This document shows, in pieces, positions 8,392-16,106 of a stretch of DNA of 64,000 nt. The position numbers and the translations under genes were made by a program. Source of the DNA: CAVPMN01 sp963706425 (lineage in GTDB: Bacteria > Actinomycetota > Acidimicrobiia > Acidimicrobiales > Acidimicrobilacustridaceae); the NCBI GenBank assembly GCA_963706425.1, contig CAVPMN010000020.1, forward strand, positions 1 through 64,000, given 5' to 3'. Within the stretch, counting starts at the first letter, position 1. Every line of letters begins with the position of its first letter. A model generated the notes under the pieces. The model was not told the DNA's origin. It did no database searches and was given only the letters and a program-made list of their open reading frames with translations.

Positions 8392-8414
8392 CACCTCGAC
8401 GTGACATCGAGGTG
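8392..8414. promoter_or_regulatory. Inverted repeat upstream of the second MerR gene
   Basis: CACCTCGA and TCGAGGTG form perfect 8-bp arms separated by 7 bp. Partial copies (ACCTCGACGTGA, TTCCGAGGTCA) lie immediately upstream at 8363-8391. The site is about 75 bp before the -35 box and could be a regulator-binding cluster. Confidence 0.45.
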
Positions 8415-8488
8415 GGGTCGACCCCAGATCGAGCGCCTGTCTGCGACCCTCGCCTTGGGGGAGATGTTGCTGATGTGGCCCATGATCG

Positions 8489-8517
8489 TTGACTGCCCGG
8501 GCCCGCGTGCGTACGCT
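8489..8517 (+). promoter_or_regulatory. Sigma-70-type promoter of the second MerR gene
   Basis: TTGACT (8489-8494) and TACGCT (8512-8517) are separated by exactly 17 bp. This is the clearest two-box promoter in the window. It leaves about 40 nt of leader to the GTG at 8566. Confidence 0.7.
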
Positions 8518-8565
8518 GATCCCACTCACACGCCCGTAATTCCCTCGATGTGAGGTCGGGGTCGG

Positions 8566-9153
8566 GTGAGCGTCCACCGCACGTCGAGCACACCCGACGG
8601 TCGAGTGGAGGGTGACCAAGGATCGAACAACCGGGCACTGGCGCCGAGCGCCACCGACGTCGGGGGCAACCACCACATGGTCAGCGCAAGCGCACAACAG
8701 GGGTTCAGCGGGGCCAAGGCCGCCGAGATCGTGGGCATCACCTATCGCCAGCTCGACTACTGGGCGCGTACCGATCTGGTGCGCCCGTCGCTCGAGGACG
8801 CCAAGGGCAGCGGCAGCCGGCGCAAGTACAGCTATCGCGATCTGCTCGAGCTGAAGGTCATCAAGACCCTGCTCGATGCCGGCATCAAGCTCGAGAGCGT
8901 CCGCGACATCTTCACCTACCTTCGCGATCAGCTCGGCGAGGACGTCACCAAGGCCAACCTCGTCATCCAGGGCAGCCGGTCGGTGCTCATCCAGAACGAC
9001 GGAGAGCTCATCGACCTGGTCAAGCAAGGCCAAGGCGTGCTCAACATCCTGCCGCTCGGCGGAGTGAAGGACGAGGTCGACGCCAAGATCGTCGAGCTGC
9101 GCCCGATGGTGGCCGGTGAGGCGTCGGTCACCCGGCTGGCCAGCGGAGACTGA
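8566..9153 (+). CDS. MerR family regulator (Rv1830-like)
   Basis: The 195-residue protein has a MerR winged-helix domain at about residues 46-115 (FSGAKAAEIVGITYRQLDYWARTDLVRP as the recognition region). A C-terminal helical/dimerisation part follows, containing VIQGSRSVLIQNDGELIDLVKQGQGVLN. The layout matches the second MerR of the gcvH cluster in other actinobacteria. The first 37 residues are low complexity, and an ATG at 8677 (MVSASAQQ) is an alternative start. A strong promoter sits 50 bp upstream, and a possible operator lies beyond it, which suggests independent control. Confidence 0.8.
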   Translation: MSVHRTSSTPDGRVEGDQGSNNRALAPSATDVGGNHHMVSASAQQGFSGAKAAEIVGITYRQLDYWARTDLVRPSLEDAKGSGSRRKYSYRDLLELKVIKTLLDAGIKLESVRDIFTYLRDQLGEDVTKANLVIQGSRSVLIQNDGELIDLVKQGQGVLNILPLGGVKDEVDAKIVELRPMVAGEASVTRLASGD

Positions 9154-9598
9154 CCTGGCCGTCGACCCGCTCCCACACGTTGGCGTCGACTTCGCTCACA
9201 ACTCCGAGCGCCAGTTCGCCAAGCTGCTCGACTTCTACGGCATCGCCTGGCAGTACGAGCCGCGCACCTTCGTGCTCGAGCGCGATCGGCAGGGCAACCC
9301 TCTCGAGGCGTTCAGCCCCGACTTCTACCTGCCCGCCTACGACCTCTACATCGAGATCACCACGCTCAAGCAGAAGTTGGTGACCAAGAAGAACCGCAAG
9401 GCGCGCAAGCTCCAGGAGCGCTACCCGGGCACCAACATCAAGGTGCTCTACCAGCGCGACTACGTGAACCTGCTCGTGAAGTACGGGCTCGAGTCGCCCG
9501 ATCAGATGCCGGACGACTCGTGGGGCACGGCGGCGGGGGAGCCGGGCGACAGCCTCCTGGCCCTCGGCCTGCTCGACCCACCCTCCGTCGCCTCCTGA
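9116..9598 (+). CDS. Uncharacterised protein, possible PD-(D/E)XK nuclease fold
   Basis: The protein has up to 160 residues. The conserved-looking core (HNSERQFAKLLDFYGIAWQYEP, then FSPDFYLPAYDLYIEITTLKQK) resembles a PD-(D/E)XK arrangement: an early Glu, Asp in PDFYLP, and Glu-x-Thr in place of Glu-x-Lys. A basic KKNRKARKLQERYP helix follows. The GTG at 9116 would overlap the MerR gene by 38 bp. A CTG at 9155, just after the MerR stop, gives a tighter N terminus. Nuclease function is inference only; the family looks conserved in actinobacteria but is not one I can name. Confidence 0.6.
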   Translation: MRRRSPGWPAETDLAVDPLPHVGVDFAHNSERQFAKLLDFYGIAWQYEPRTFVLERDRQGNPLEAFSPDFYLPAYDLYIEITTLKQKLVTKKNRKARKLQERYPGTNIKVLYQRDYVNLLVKYGLESPDQMPDDSWGTAAGEPGDSLLALGLLDPPSVAS

Positions 9599-9640
9599 CG
9601 CCCAGGCCGGGTGGGAACGGGACCATCCGCGCCCCTGAAC

Positions 9641-9671
9641 TGAACGTGGTTCATACTCTGAACGTGGTTCA
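9641..9671 (+). promoter_or_regulatory. Tandem operator flanking the TetR -10 box
   Basis: Two identical copies of TGAACGTGGTTCA lie at 9641-9653 and 9659-9671, 18 bp apart. Each is an inverted repeat (TGAAC-GTG-GTTCA). The hexamer TACTCT (9654-9659) between them fits a -10 box, and the second copy covers the GTG start of the TetR gene. This is the expected geometry for autorepression. Confidence 0.75.
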
Positions 9672-10422
9672 ACTGAAGCTGGTGCCGGATGACCGGCGAG
9701 AGCGGGCCCGCGACAAGAAGCGCCGCCGGTTCCTCGTGGCGGCCAGCGAGGTGATCGACCGGGAGGGCCTCGGTGGGCTCACCATGCAGGGGGTGGCCGA
9801 TCAACTCGACTGCGCGGTGGGCACGATCTACGGCTACTTCCCGGGCAAGGCCGCGCTGCTCGCTGCTCTGCAGGCCGAGGCGGTCGAGACCCTGCTGGCG
9901 TCCTACCGCACAGCTGCTGCGACCTGGCAGGCCTTCCTCGATTCGGAGGGTCTCGACCCGGTGCTCGAATCGCTCGTGCGGCTGCAGGCCTTCGGTGGCT
10001 TCTTCTGCGCCGCGTCGGTGGTGCTGGCCGACGAGTTCGCCCTGCAGCGCTCGCTGCTCACCGAACGTCCGCCCGGCCTGACCCCCGACGACCAGCGCCA
10101 GACCCTGCCGGTGGTCCAGCGGCTCTGCGAGGAGCCCTGCGCCCTGCTCGACCAGGCGGTGGCGGTCGAGGCCCTCGAGCAGGCCGACTCGCTCGACCGG
10201 GCCATCCGCTGGCTGGCCGGACTCGACGGGGTGTTGCTGCTCGACGCCCTCGCCGGGGTCGACCGCTATCGGTTCCGGGCCCAACACCACGGCCGCGCCC
10301 TCACCGGAGACCTGCTCACGGGGTGGGGCGCCGACCGAGCCGATGTGGAGGTGGCGGCCAGCCACGTCGAACGCCTCACCGCCCTCGGCCCGTTGGCTCC
10401 TCCCCCCGAGGACGCCGACTGA
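9664..10422 (+). CDS. TetR family transcriptional regulator
   Basis: The 252-residue protein starts at the GTG at 9664. It has an N-terminal HTH (residues 15-62, with LTMQGVADQLDCAVGTIYGYF as the recognition helix) and a ligand-binding half of about 180 residues with no assigned ligand. The start is fixed by the tandem operator that overlaps it. The only downstream gene in the same direction is gcvT, which has its own -10 box, so the regulated target may be the regulator itself or genes elsewhere. Confidence 0.85.
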   Translation: MVQLKLVPDDRRERARDKKRRRFLVAASEVIDREGLGGLTMQGVADQLDCAVGTIYGYFPGKAALLAALQAEAVETLLASYRTAAATWQAFLDSEGLDPVLESLVRLQAFGGFFCAASVVLADEFALQRSLLTERPPGLTPDDQRQTLPVVQRLCEEPCALLDQAVAVEALEQADSLDRAIRWLAGLDGVLLLDALAGVDRYRFRAQHHGRALTGDLLTGWGADRADVEVAASHVERLTALGPLAPPPEDAD

Positions 10423-10482
10423 CAGTGAGAATGGCGAGTGGGGCCCACTCATCGGCCGGATCGGCCGCCCGTCGGTCGCCAC

Positions 10483-10488
10483 TAGTGT
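10483..10488 (+). promoter_or_regulatory. -10 box (TAGTGT) of gcvT
   Basis: The hexamer lies 7 nt upstream of the gcvT ATG at 10496, consistent with a leaderless transcript. No riboswitch is seen in front of gcvT. Confidence 0.45.
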
Positions 10489-10495
10489 CCGGCCG

Positions 10496-11557
10496 ATGAC
10501 CGATCGCCGATCGCCGCTCGACGACGCCCACCGCGCCCTGCACGCCAAGATGGTGCCCTTCGGTGGTTGGGAGATGCCCCTGCAGTACCCCGACGGCACC
10601 ATTGCCGAGCATCGGGCGTGCCGGCACGGTGCGGTGGCGTTCGACGTCAGCCATCTCGGCACCGTGCGGGTCGAGGGACCCGAGGCTCACGTGGCCCTCC
10701 AGGCCACGCTCACCAACGACCTGCGCAAGGTGGCGCCCGGCAAGGCGCAGTACACCCATCTGCTCGATGCCGACGACGCGTCGGTGCTCGACGACATCAT
10801 CATCTGGTGGGTCGACGACGAGCGTTTCGACGTGATGCCCAACGCGTCGAACACCGACCGGGTCGTCGGTGCGTTGCAGGGTGCGGGCAACGTGCGCGAC
10901 GTCACCGACGAACGGGCCGTGATCGCCGTGCAGGGCCCCGACGCGAGGCGCCACCTCGCCACCGTCAGCCCCAACGCCGCCGAGGTCGGTCGCTTCCGGG
11001 TGGCCGTGGTCGATTGGCGCGGCGTCGAGCTGGTGGTGGCCGGCACCGGCTACACGGGCGAGGACGGCGTCGAGATCGCCGTGCCAACCGACGAGGCCAC
11101 CGGCTTCTGGATCGCGCTACTGCAAGCCGGCATCCTCCCGGCTGGGTTGGGCGCCCGCGACACGCTGCGCCTCGAGGCGGGCCTGCCGCTGCACGGTCAC
11201 GAGCTCGGCGCCGGCATCACGCCGCTGCAGGCCGGGCTCGGCTGGGTGGTCGGGTGGGACAAGCCTCAGTTCCAGGGCCGGGCTGCCTTGCTGGCCGAGA
11301 AGGAGCAGGGCCCCAGCCGACTGTTGCGGGGTCTGGCCACCGAGGGTCGTCGCCCGCCGCGAGCCGACCAGCCGGTGCTGCGCGACGGCGAAGCGATCGG
11401 GCTGGTCACCAGCGGCAACTTCTCGCCCGAGCTCGAACACGGCATCGCGCTGGCCTTCCTGCCGCCCGATGTCGACGAAGGAGCCGAGGTGGTGATCGAC
11501 GCCCGGGGCAGCGAGCTGCCGGCTCGAGTGGTGCCGACCCCGTTCGTGTCGCGCTGA
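10496..11557 (+). CDS. gcvT: Glycine cleavage system T protein (aminomethyltransferase)
   Basis: The 353-residue protein transfers the methylene group from the H-protein aminomethyl arm to tetrahydrofolate. It shows the N-terminal FGGWEMPLQYPDGTIAEH, the FDVSHLGTVRVEG segment, GTGYTGEDGVEI, and the C-terminal GLVTSGNFSPELEHGIALAF barrel region, all typical of GcvT. Length is slightly below the common 360-370. The gene is convergent with gcvP, whose stop lies 28 bp away. It is transcribed apart from gcvP and gcvH, unlike the usual gcvTHP operon. Confidence 0.93.
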   Translation: MTDRRSPLDDAHRALHAKMVPFGGWEMPLQYPDGTIAEHRACRHGAVAFDVSHLGTVRVEGPEAHVALQATLTNDLRKVAPGKAQYTHLLDADDASVLDDIIIWWVDDERFDVMPNASNTDRVVGALQGAGNVRDVTDERAVIAVQGPDARRHLATVSPNAAEVGRFRVAVVDWRGVELVVAGTGYTGEDGVEIAVPTDEATGFWIALLQAGILPAGLGARDTLRLEAGLPLHGHELGAGITPLQAGLGWVVGWDKPQFQGRAALLAEKEQGPSRLLRGLATEGRRPPRADQPVLRDGEAIGLVTSGNFSPELEHGIALAFLPPDVDEGAEVVIDARGSELPARVVPTPFVSR

Positions 11558-11585
11558 GCGGTGCCTACGTGAGTGCGGGTGGGCG

Positions 11586-14486
11586 TCAGTCCTGATAGGC
11601 CTCGAGCGGCGGGCACGAGCACACCACGTTGCGGTCGCCGAAGGCGCCGTCGATGCGGCTCACCGGCGGCCAGTACTTGGCGGTGCGCAGCTCGGCCACC
11701 GGATAGGCGGCCAGCTCTCGACCATAGGCGTGATCCCACTGATCGGCGGTGACGTCGTCGGCCGGATGTGGAGCGTCGTGCAGCGGGTTGTCGTCGGCCG
11801 GCCAGTCGCCCGCCGCCACCCGATCGATCTCGCCCTTGATGGCGATCATGGCGTCGCAGAAGCGGTTGATCTCGGCCAGGCTCTCTGACTCGGTGGGCTC
11901 GACCATGAGGGTGCCGGCGACGGGAAACGACATGGTCGGAGCGTGGAACCCGTAGTCGATGAGGCGCTTGGCGATGTCGTCGACCGACACGCCGGTGTCC
12001 TTGGTGATGGGGCGGATGTCGAGGATGCACTCGTGCGCGACGGTGTCGTTCTGGCCGGTGTAGAGGATCGGGTAGTGCGGTGCCAGCCGTCGGGCGATGT
12101 AGTTGGCGGCCAGGATGGCGTGCTGGGTGGCGGCCAGCAGACCCTGGGCGCCCATCATGGTGACGTAGGCCCACGAGATCGGCAGGATGCCGGCCGATCC
12201 CCAGGGTGCCGCGGCGATCGGGCCCACGCCCGTGGTCGGGCCGGCGTCGGCGACCACGGGGTGGTTGGGGAGGAACGGCGCCAGATGGGCCTTGACCGCC
12301 ACCGGACCCACGCCCGGGCCACCGCCGCCGTGGGGGATGCAGAACGTCTTGTGCAGGTTGAGGTGCGAGACGTCGGCGCCGAACTGGCCGGGCTTGGCCA
12401 CACCGACAAGGGCGTTGAGGTTGGCGCCGTCGAGGTAGACCTGCCCGCCGTGCTCGTGCACCACGTCGCACACCTCGCCGATGGCCGCCTCGAACACGCC
12501 GTGGGTCGACGGATAGGTCACCATGAGGCACGACAGCTCGGCGGCATGCTCGGCCGCCTTGGCCCGCAGGTCGTCGACGTCGACGTTGCCGTCGTCGTCG
12601 CAGCGCACCACCACCACGCGCAGGCCGGCCATGGAGGCGCTCGCCGCGTTGGTGCCGTGTGCCGATGCCGGGATGAGGCACACGTCGCGTCCGCCCTCGC
12701 CGCGGCTGCGGTGATAGGCGCGGATCGCGAGCAGGCCGGCGAACTCGCCCTGTGAGCCGGCGTTGGGCTGCAGCGACACCGAGTCGTAGCCGGTGACCTC
12801 GACGAGCATGCGCTCGAGCTCGGCGATCAGCTCTCGGTAGCCCTCGGTGTGCTCCGCTGGTGCGAACGGATGGATCGACGCGAACTCGGGCCACGTCACG
12901 GGCAGCATCTCGGTGGTGGCGTTGAGCTTCATCGTGCACGACCCGAGCGGGATCATGGCCCGGTCGAGGGCGATGTCGCGGTCGGCGAGTCGGCGCAGGT
13001 AGCGCAGCATCTCGGTCTCGGAGTGATGGGTGTTGAACACCGGATGGGTGAGGAACGCCGACTGCCGCCGCAGTGCGTCGGGGATGGCTGGCGCGCCGGT
13101 GGTGGTGCTCGTGCGGTCGAGGTCGTCGACCGACTGGTCAACGGCGAAGGCCTGCCAGATCGTCTCGACGGTGGCTCGGGTGGTGGTCTCGTCGAGGCTG
13201 ATGCCGACCTGTCCTACCGGTAGCCCGAAGGTGCGCAGGTTGAGCCCGAGCGCCTGCGCTCGCGCCACCACCTCGTCCGCGGCCGCGCCATCGCCCACGC
13301 GCACGACCACCGTGTCGAAGAAGTGGTCGTGCACGACGTCGATGCCGGCGGCGCGCAGCCCTTCGGCGAACACCTCGGCGAGCCGGTTGACCCGCAGGGC
13401 GATACGGCGCAGACCATCGGGGCCGTGATAGGCCGCGTAGAGCCCGGCCATCACCGCCAGCAGCACCTGCGCGGTGCAGATGTTGCTGGTGGCCTTCTCA
13501 CGGCGGATGTGCTGCTCGCGGGTCTGGAGGGCCAGGCGATAGGCGGGCCGCCCCTTCGAGTCGACCGATACGCCCACCAGGCGGCCGGGCAGCGTGCGCT
13601 TGGCCGCATCGCGCACGGCCATGAATCCCGCATGCGGGCCGCCGAAGCCGAGCGGCACGCCGAACCGCTGCGTCGAGCCGACCACCATGTCGGCCCCGAC
13701 CTCGCCCGGCGGGCGCAGCAGCACCAGGGAGAGCAGATCGGCGGCGACCGCCACGAGTGCGCCCGACTCGTGGGCGGCGTCGATGACCGGGGCGTGGTCG
13801 CGCACCACACCACTCGAGCCCGGGTATTGCAGCAGCACGCCGAAGACGCCGGTGGGGAGCGGACCGGCCCAGGCGTCGCCGACGTGCACCTCGAGGCCCA
13901 ACGCCTCGGCCCGCGTGGTCACCACGGCGATGGTCTGCGGATGGCAGTCGTGGTCGACGAAGAACGTCGGGCCGGCTTTGTCGTTGAGGCGATGGCACAT
14001 GGCCATGGCCTCCGCCGCGGCGGTGCCCTCGTCGAGCAGCGATGCGTTCGACAGCTCCATGCCGGTGAGGTCCGTGACCATGGTCTGGAAGTTGAGGAGC
14101 GCTTCGAGCCGACCCTGGGAGATCTCGGGTTGGTAGGGCGTGTAGGCCGTGTACCACGCCGGGTTCTCGAGCACGTTGCGGGCGATCACCGGCGGCGTGA
14201 TGGTGTCGGCATAGCCCATGCCGATGAGCGACGTCGCCACCGTGTTGCGCGCGGCCAGCCCTCGCAGCCGTTCGATCGTCTCGGTCTCGGTGAGCGGGGG
14301 CGCCAGCTCGAGCGGCTTGTCCCACCGGATCGAAGCCGGCACCACCTGGTCGATCAGCTCGTCGAGCGACGCCAGCCCGAGGGTGGCGAGCATGGTGGCC
14401 CGCTCGTCGTCGTCGGGGCCGATGTGCCTGCGGGCGAACCCGTCGCGGTCTTCGAGCTCATGGAGGGACCGGGACTGGCTCGACAT
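11586..14486 (-). CDS. gcvP: Glycine dehydrogenase (decarboxylating), single-chain P protein
   Basis: The 966-residue PLP enzyme decarboxylates glycine and loads the H-protein lipoyl arm. It is the fused single-chain form with both halves in one polypeptide. The PLP lysine lies in NLHKTFCIPHGGGGPG in the C-terminal half. The N terminus has FARRHIGPDDDE and the GMGYADTITPPVIARN segment. A good AGGAG ribosome site precedes the ATG at 14486. The leader carries a tandem glycine riboswitch and a long palindrome, so expression should respond to glycine. Confidence 0.95.
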   Translation of the reverse strand: MSSQSRSLHELEDRDGFARRHIGPDDDERATMLATLGLASLDELIDQVVPASIRWDKPLELAPPLTETETIERLRGLAARNTVATSLIGMGYADTITPPVIARNVLENPAWYTAYTPYQPEISQGRLEALLNFQTMVTDLTGMELSNASLLDEGTAAAEAMAMCHRLNDKAGPTFFVDHDCHPQTIAVVTTRAEALGLEVHVGDAWAGPLPTGVFGVLLQYPGSSGVVRDHAPVIDAAHESGALVAVAADLLSLVLLRPPGEVGADMVVGSTQRFGVPLGFGGPHAGFMAVRDAAKRTLPGRLVGVSVDSKGRPAYRLALQTREQHIRREKATSNICTAQVLLAVMAGLYAAYHGPDGLRRIALRVNRLAEVFAEGLRAAGIDVVHDHFFDTVVVRVGDGAAADEVVARAQALGLNLRTFGLPVGQVGISLDETTTRATVETIWQAFAVDQSVDDLDRTSTTTGAPAIPDALRRQSAFLTHPVFNTHHSETEMLRYLRRLADRDIALDRAMIPLGSCTMKLNATTEMLPVTWPEFASIHPFAPAEHTEGYRELIAELERMLVEVTGYDSVSLQPNAGSQGEFAGLLAIRAYHRSRGEGGRDVCLIPASAHGTNAASASMAGLRVVVVRCDDDGNVDVDDLRAKAAEHAAELSCLMVTYPSTHGVFEAAIGEVCDVVHEHGGQVYLDGANLNALVGVAKPGQFGADVSHLNLHKTFCIPHGGGGPGVGPVAVKAHLAPFLPNHPVVADAGPTTGVGPIAAAPWGSAGILPISWAYVTMMGAQGLLAATQHAILAANYIARRLAPHYPILYTGQNDTVAHECILDIRPITKDTGVSVDDIAKRLIDYGFHAPTMSFPVAGTLMVEPTESESLAEINRFCDAMIAIKGEIDRVAAGDWPADDNPLHDAPHPADDVTADQWDHAYGRELAAYPVAELRTAKYWPPVSRIDGAFGDRNVVCSCPPLEAYQD

Positions 14487-14516
14487 GTGGGACTCCTGAC
14501 TCCACGCTCTTCTCCT

Positions 14517-14568
14517 CGGAAATTGGTGCGTGAAACACCCGTGGTGGATGTTTCACGCACCGATTTCG
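14517..14568. repeat. Dispersed palindrome, copy 1 (gcvP leader)
   Basis: GGTGCGTGAAACA (14525-14537) and TGTTTCACGCACC (14549-14561) form perfect 13-bp arms around an 11-nt loop. The flanks AAATT/GATTT extend the stem with mismatches. It sits between the glycine riboswitch and the gcvP ribosome site. A nearly identical palindrome with longer arms occurs at 55745-55795. Confidence 0.85.
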
Positions 14569-14621
14569 AGAAGGGCGAGGGCGACGATGGTGCGCGGGTG
14601 GGCAAGCGGTGCCCCACGCTG

Positions 14622-14778
14622 TCGTCGGTGCCTGAGAGTTTGAGCCCCTTCGGCGAGCGATGGACCAGGGCCATCACTGCTCTCCAGCGTTGCCTACACC
14701 TGCGGTACGGGAGCCTGAGAGATTCCGGGGTGGTTGCTCCTTCGGCGCCCCGCCACCAGGGTGGCGAGATCTCTCCCA
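14622..14778 (-). promoter_or_regulatory. Tandem glycine riboswitch upstream of gcvP
   Basis: Read on the minus strand, two aptamers follow each other. The first (14778 to about 14711) opens GGGAGAGAT, has the core GCGCCGAAGGAGCAA and closes AATCTCTCAGGC. The second (about 14686 to 14626) opens TGGAGAGCAG, has GCCGAAGGGGC and closes AACTCTCAGGCACCGA. The paired GGAGAG...CTCTCAGGC and GCCGAAGG elements are the glycine riboswitch consensus, and two in a row is its usual tandem form. No clear terminator or ribosome-site sequestering stem was identified, apart from the palindrome at 14517-14568. Confidence 0.95.
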
Positions 14779-14809
14779 CAAGCGATGATCGGCCTCGGTT
14801 GTGGGGTCG

Positions 14810-14815
14810 ATGCTA
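14810..14815 (-). promoter_or_regulatory. Possible -10 box (TAGCAT) for the gcvP riboswitch transcript
   Basis: On the minus strand TAGCAT lies about 32 nt before the first aptamer and just after the stop of the flavin monooxygenase gene. A convincing -35 box was not seen. Confidence 0.4.
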
Positions 14816-14829
14816 GCCCTGCGCGAGCG

Positions 14830-16047
14830 TCAGTCGGTGGCCGGCTCGACGATCTGGTCGACGGACGGCTCGGCTGTGCCGCCTGCCTTGGCCGCCTTCT
14901 CCTCGGCGTGCTGCTGGATGGCCGACATGATGGCGCCGCCGGCTGCGCCGATGAACTCGGCTCGGTGGGCCGCCACGTAGGCCTTCGACTCTGCCGGTCG
15001 CCGGGCCGAGCCCTGGAAGTGCGGCATCACGTACTGCGAGATGAGCTCGTAGGAGCGCCGGGTGGCTTCGGGGTTGGCCCACTCGTGGGCCTGGATCAGG
15101 AAGGTGCCGAAGCCGCCGTTGCTGAGATCGTCGAGGCTCTCGATGAAGGCGATGAGATCGTCGGGGGTGCCCACCACGCCGGCGCCGCTGTCGTTCATCT
15201 GATCGGCCAGATCGTCGGGTGAGCCCTCGGGCACCATCGGCAGGGCGGCCACCTTGCGGAAGTAGTCGTAGTACTGGTCGAGGCCGTACTCGACGTCGCG
15301 ATAGGCCTGCTCCTTCGTCTCGGCCACATGGACCTGGCTGACCACACGCCACGAGCGGCGGTCGGCGCGCTGGTCGAACTCGTCGGCACGCTCCTCGCAC
15401 ACCTGCCAGTGATGGCCGAGCAGGTCGATGCCGGCGCGCTGAGTGGCGCCGATCGACAGCAGGGAGCAGCCGTGCTTGCCCGCGGCGCGGGGGCCCGACG
15501 GCGAGATCATGGCCGCGACCGCGACCTCGGGATGGGGCTGCGTGAAAGGGGCGAGGTGCAGCCGAGCGTTGCGCAGGGTGAACCAGTCGGACTCGTGGGT
15601 GACGGGCTCGTCGCTGCGCAGCAGTTGCAGGATGACCGACAGCGACTCTTCCATGCGGTCGCGCTGCACGGCCGGGTCGATGCCGAGCATGAACGCGTCG
15701 GACGGCAGTGCGCCGGGGCCGACCCCGAGCATCACCCGACCGCGGGTGAGGTGATCGAGCTGCACGATGCGCTGGGCGACCATGAACGGGTGGTGATAGG
15801 GGAGCGACACCACACCGGTGCCGAGCTTGATGTGCTGGGTGCGCTCGGCGGCGGTGGCGATGAACAGCTCGGGCGAGGCGATGAGCTCGTAGCCGCCGGA
15901 GTGGTGCTCGCCGATCCACGCCTCGTCGTAGCCCAACCGGTCGAGATGCGTGATCAGGTCGAGGTCGCGCGCCAGCGCGAGGGTGGGGTTCTGGCCCGTG
16001 GGGTGGAACGGAGCCATGAAGATGCCGAACTGCAGGGGCCAATCCAT
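14830..16047 (-). CDS. LLM class flavin-dependent oxidoreductase
   Basis: The protein has 405 residues from the ATG at 16047 (MDWPLQFGIFMAPFHPTGQNP). It is a luciferase-like TIM-barrel monooxygenase, with GYDEAWIGEHHSGGYE, IKLGTGVVSLPYHHPFMVAQR and GRVMLGVGPGALPSDA at the usual positions. The N terminus resembles limonene-1,2-monooxygenase-type members. These enzymes use reduced FMN and O2 on varied substrates, and the substrate here is unknown. The last 40 residues are Ala/Lys-rich. It is divergent from the MOSC gene, with 59 bp between them. Confidence 0.85.
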   Translation of the reverse strand: MDWPLQFGIFMAPFHPTGQNPTLALARDLDLITHLDRLGYDEAWIGEHHSGGYELIASPELFIATAAERTQHIKLGTGVVSLPYHHPFMVAQRIVQLDHLTRGRVMLGVGPGALPSDAFMLGIDPAVQRDRMEESLSVILQLLRSDEPVTHESDWFTLRNARLHLAPFTQPHPEVAVAAMISPSGPRAAGKHGCSLLSIGATQRAGIDLLGHHWQVCEERADEFDQRADRRSWRVVSQVHVAETKEQAYRDVEYGLDQYYDYFRKVAALPMVPEGSPDDLADQMNDSGAGVVGTPDDLIAFIESLDDLSNGGFGTFLIQAHEWANPEATRRSYELISQYVMPHFQGSARRPAESKAYVAAHRAEFIGAAGGAIMSAIQQHAEEKAAKAGGTAEPSVDQIVEPATD

Positions 16048-16106
16048 CAAGCCATTCGACTCGAACTTGACCGGGCGGTCAAGGATGGCCGGCCCGACGG
16101 TCGGAC

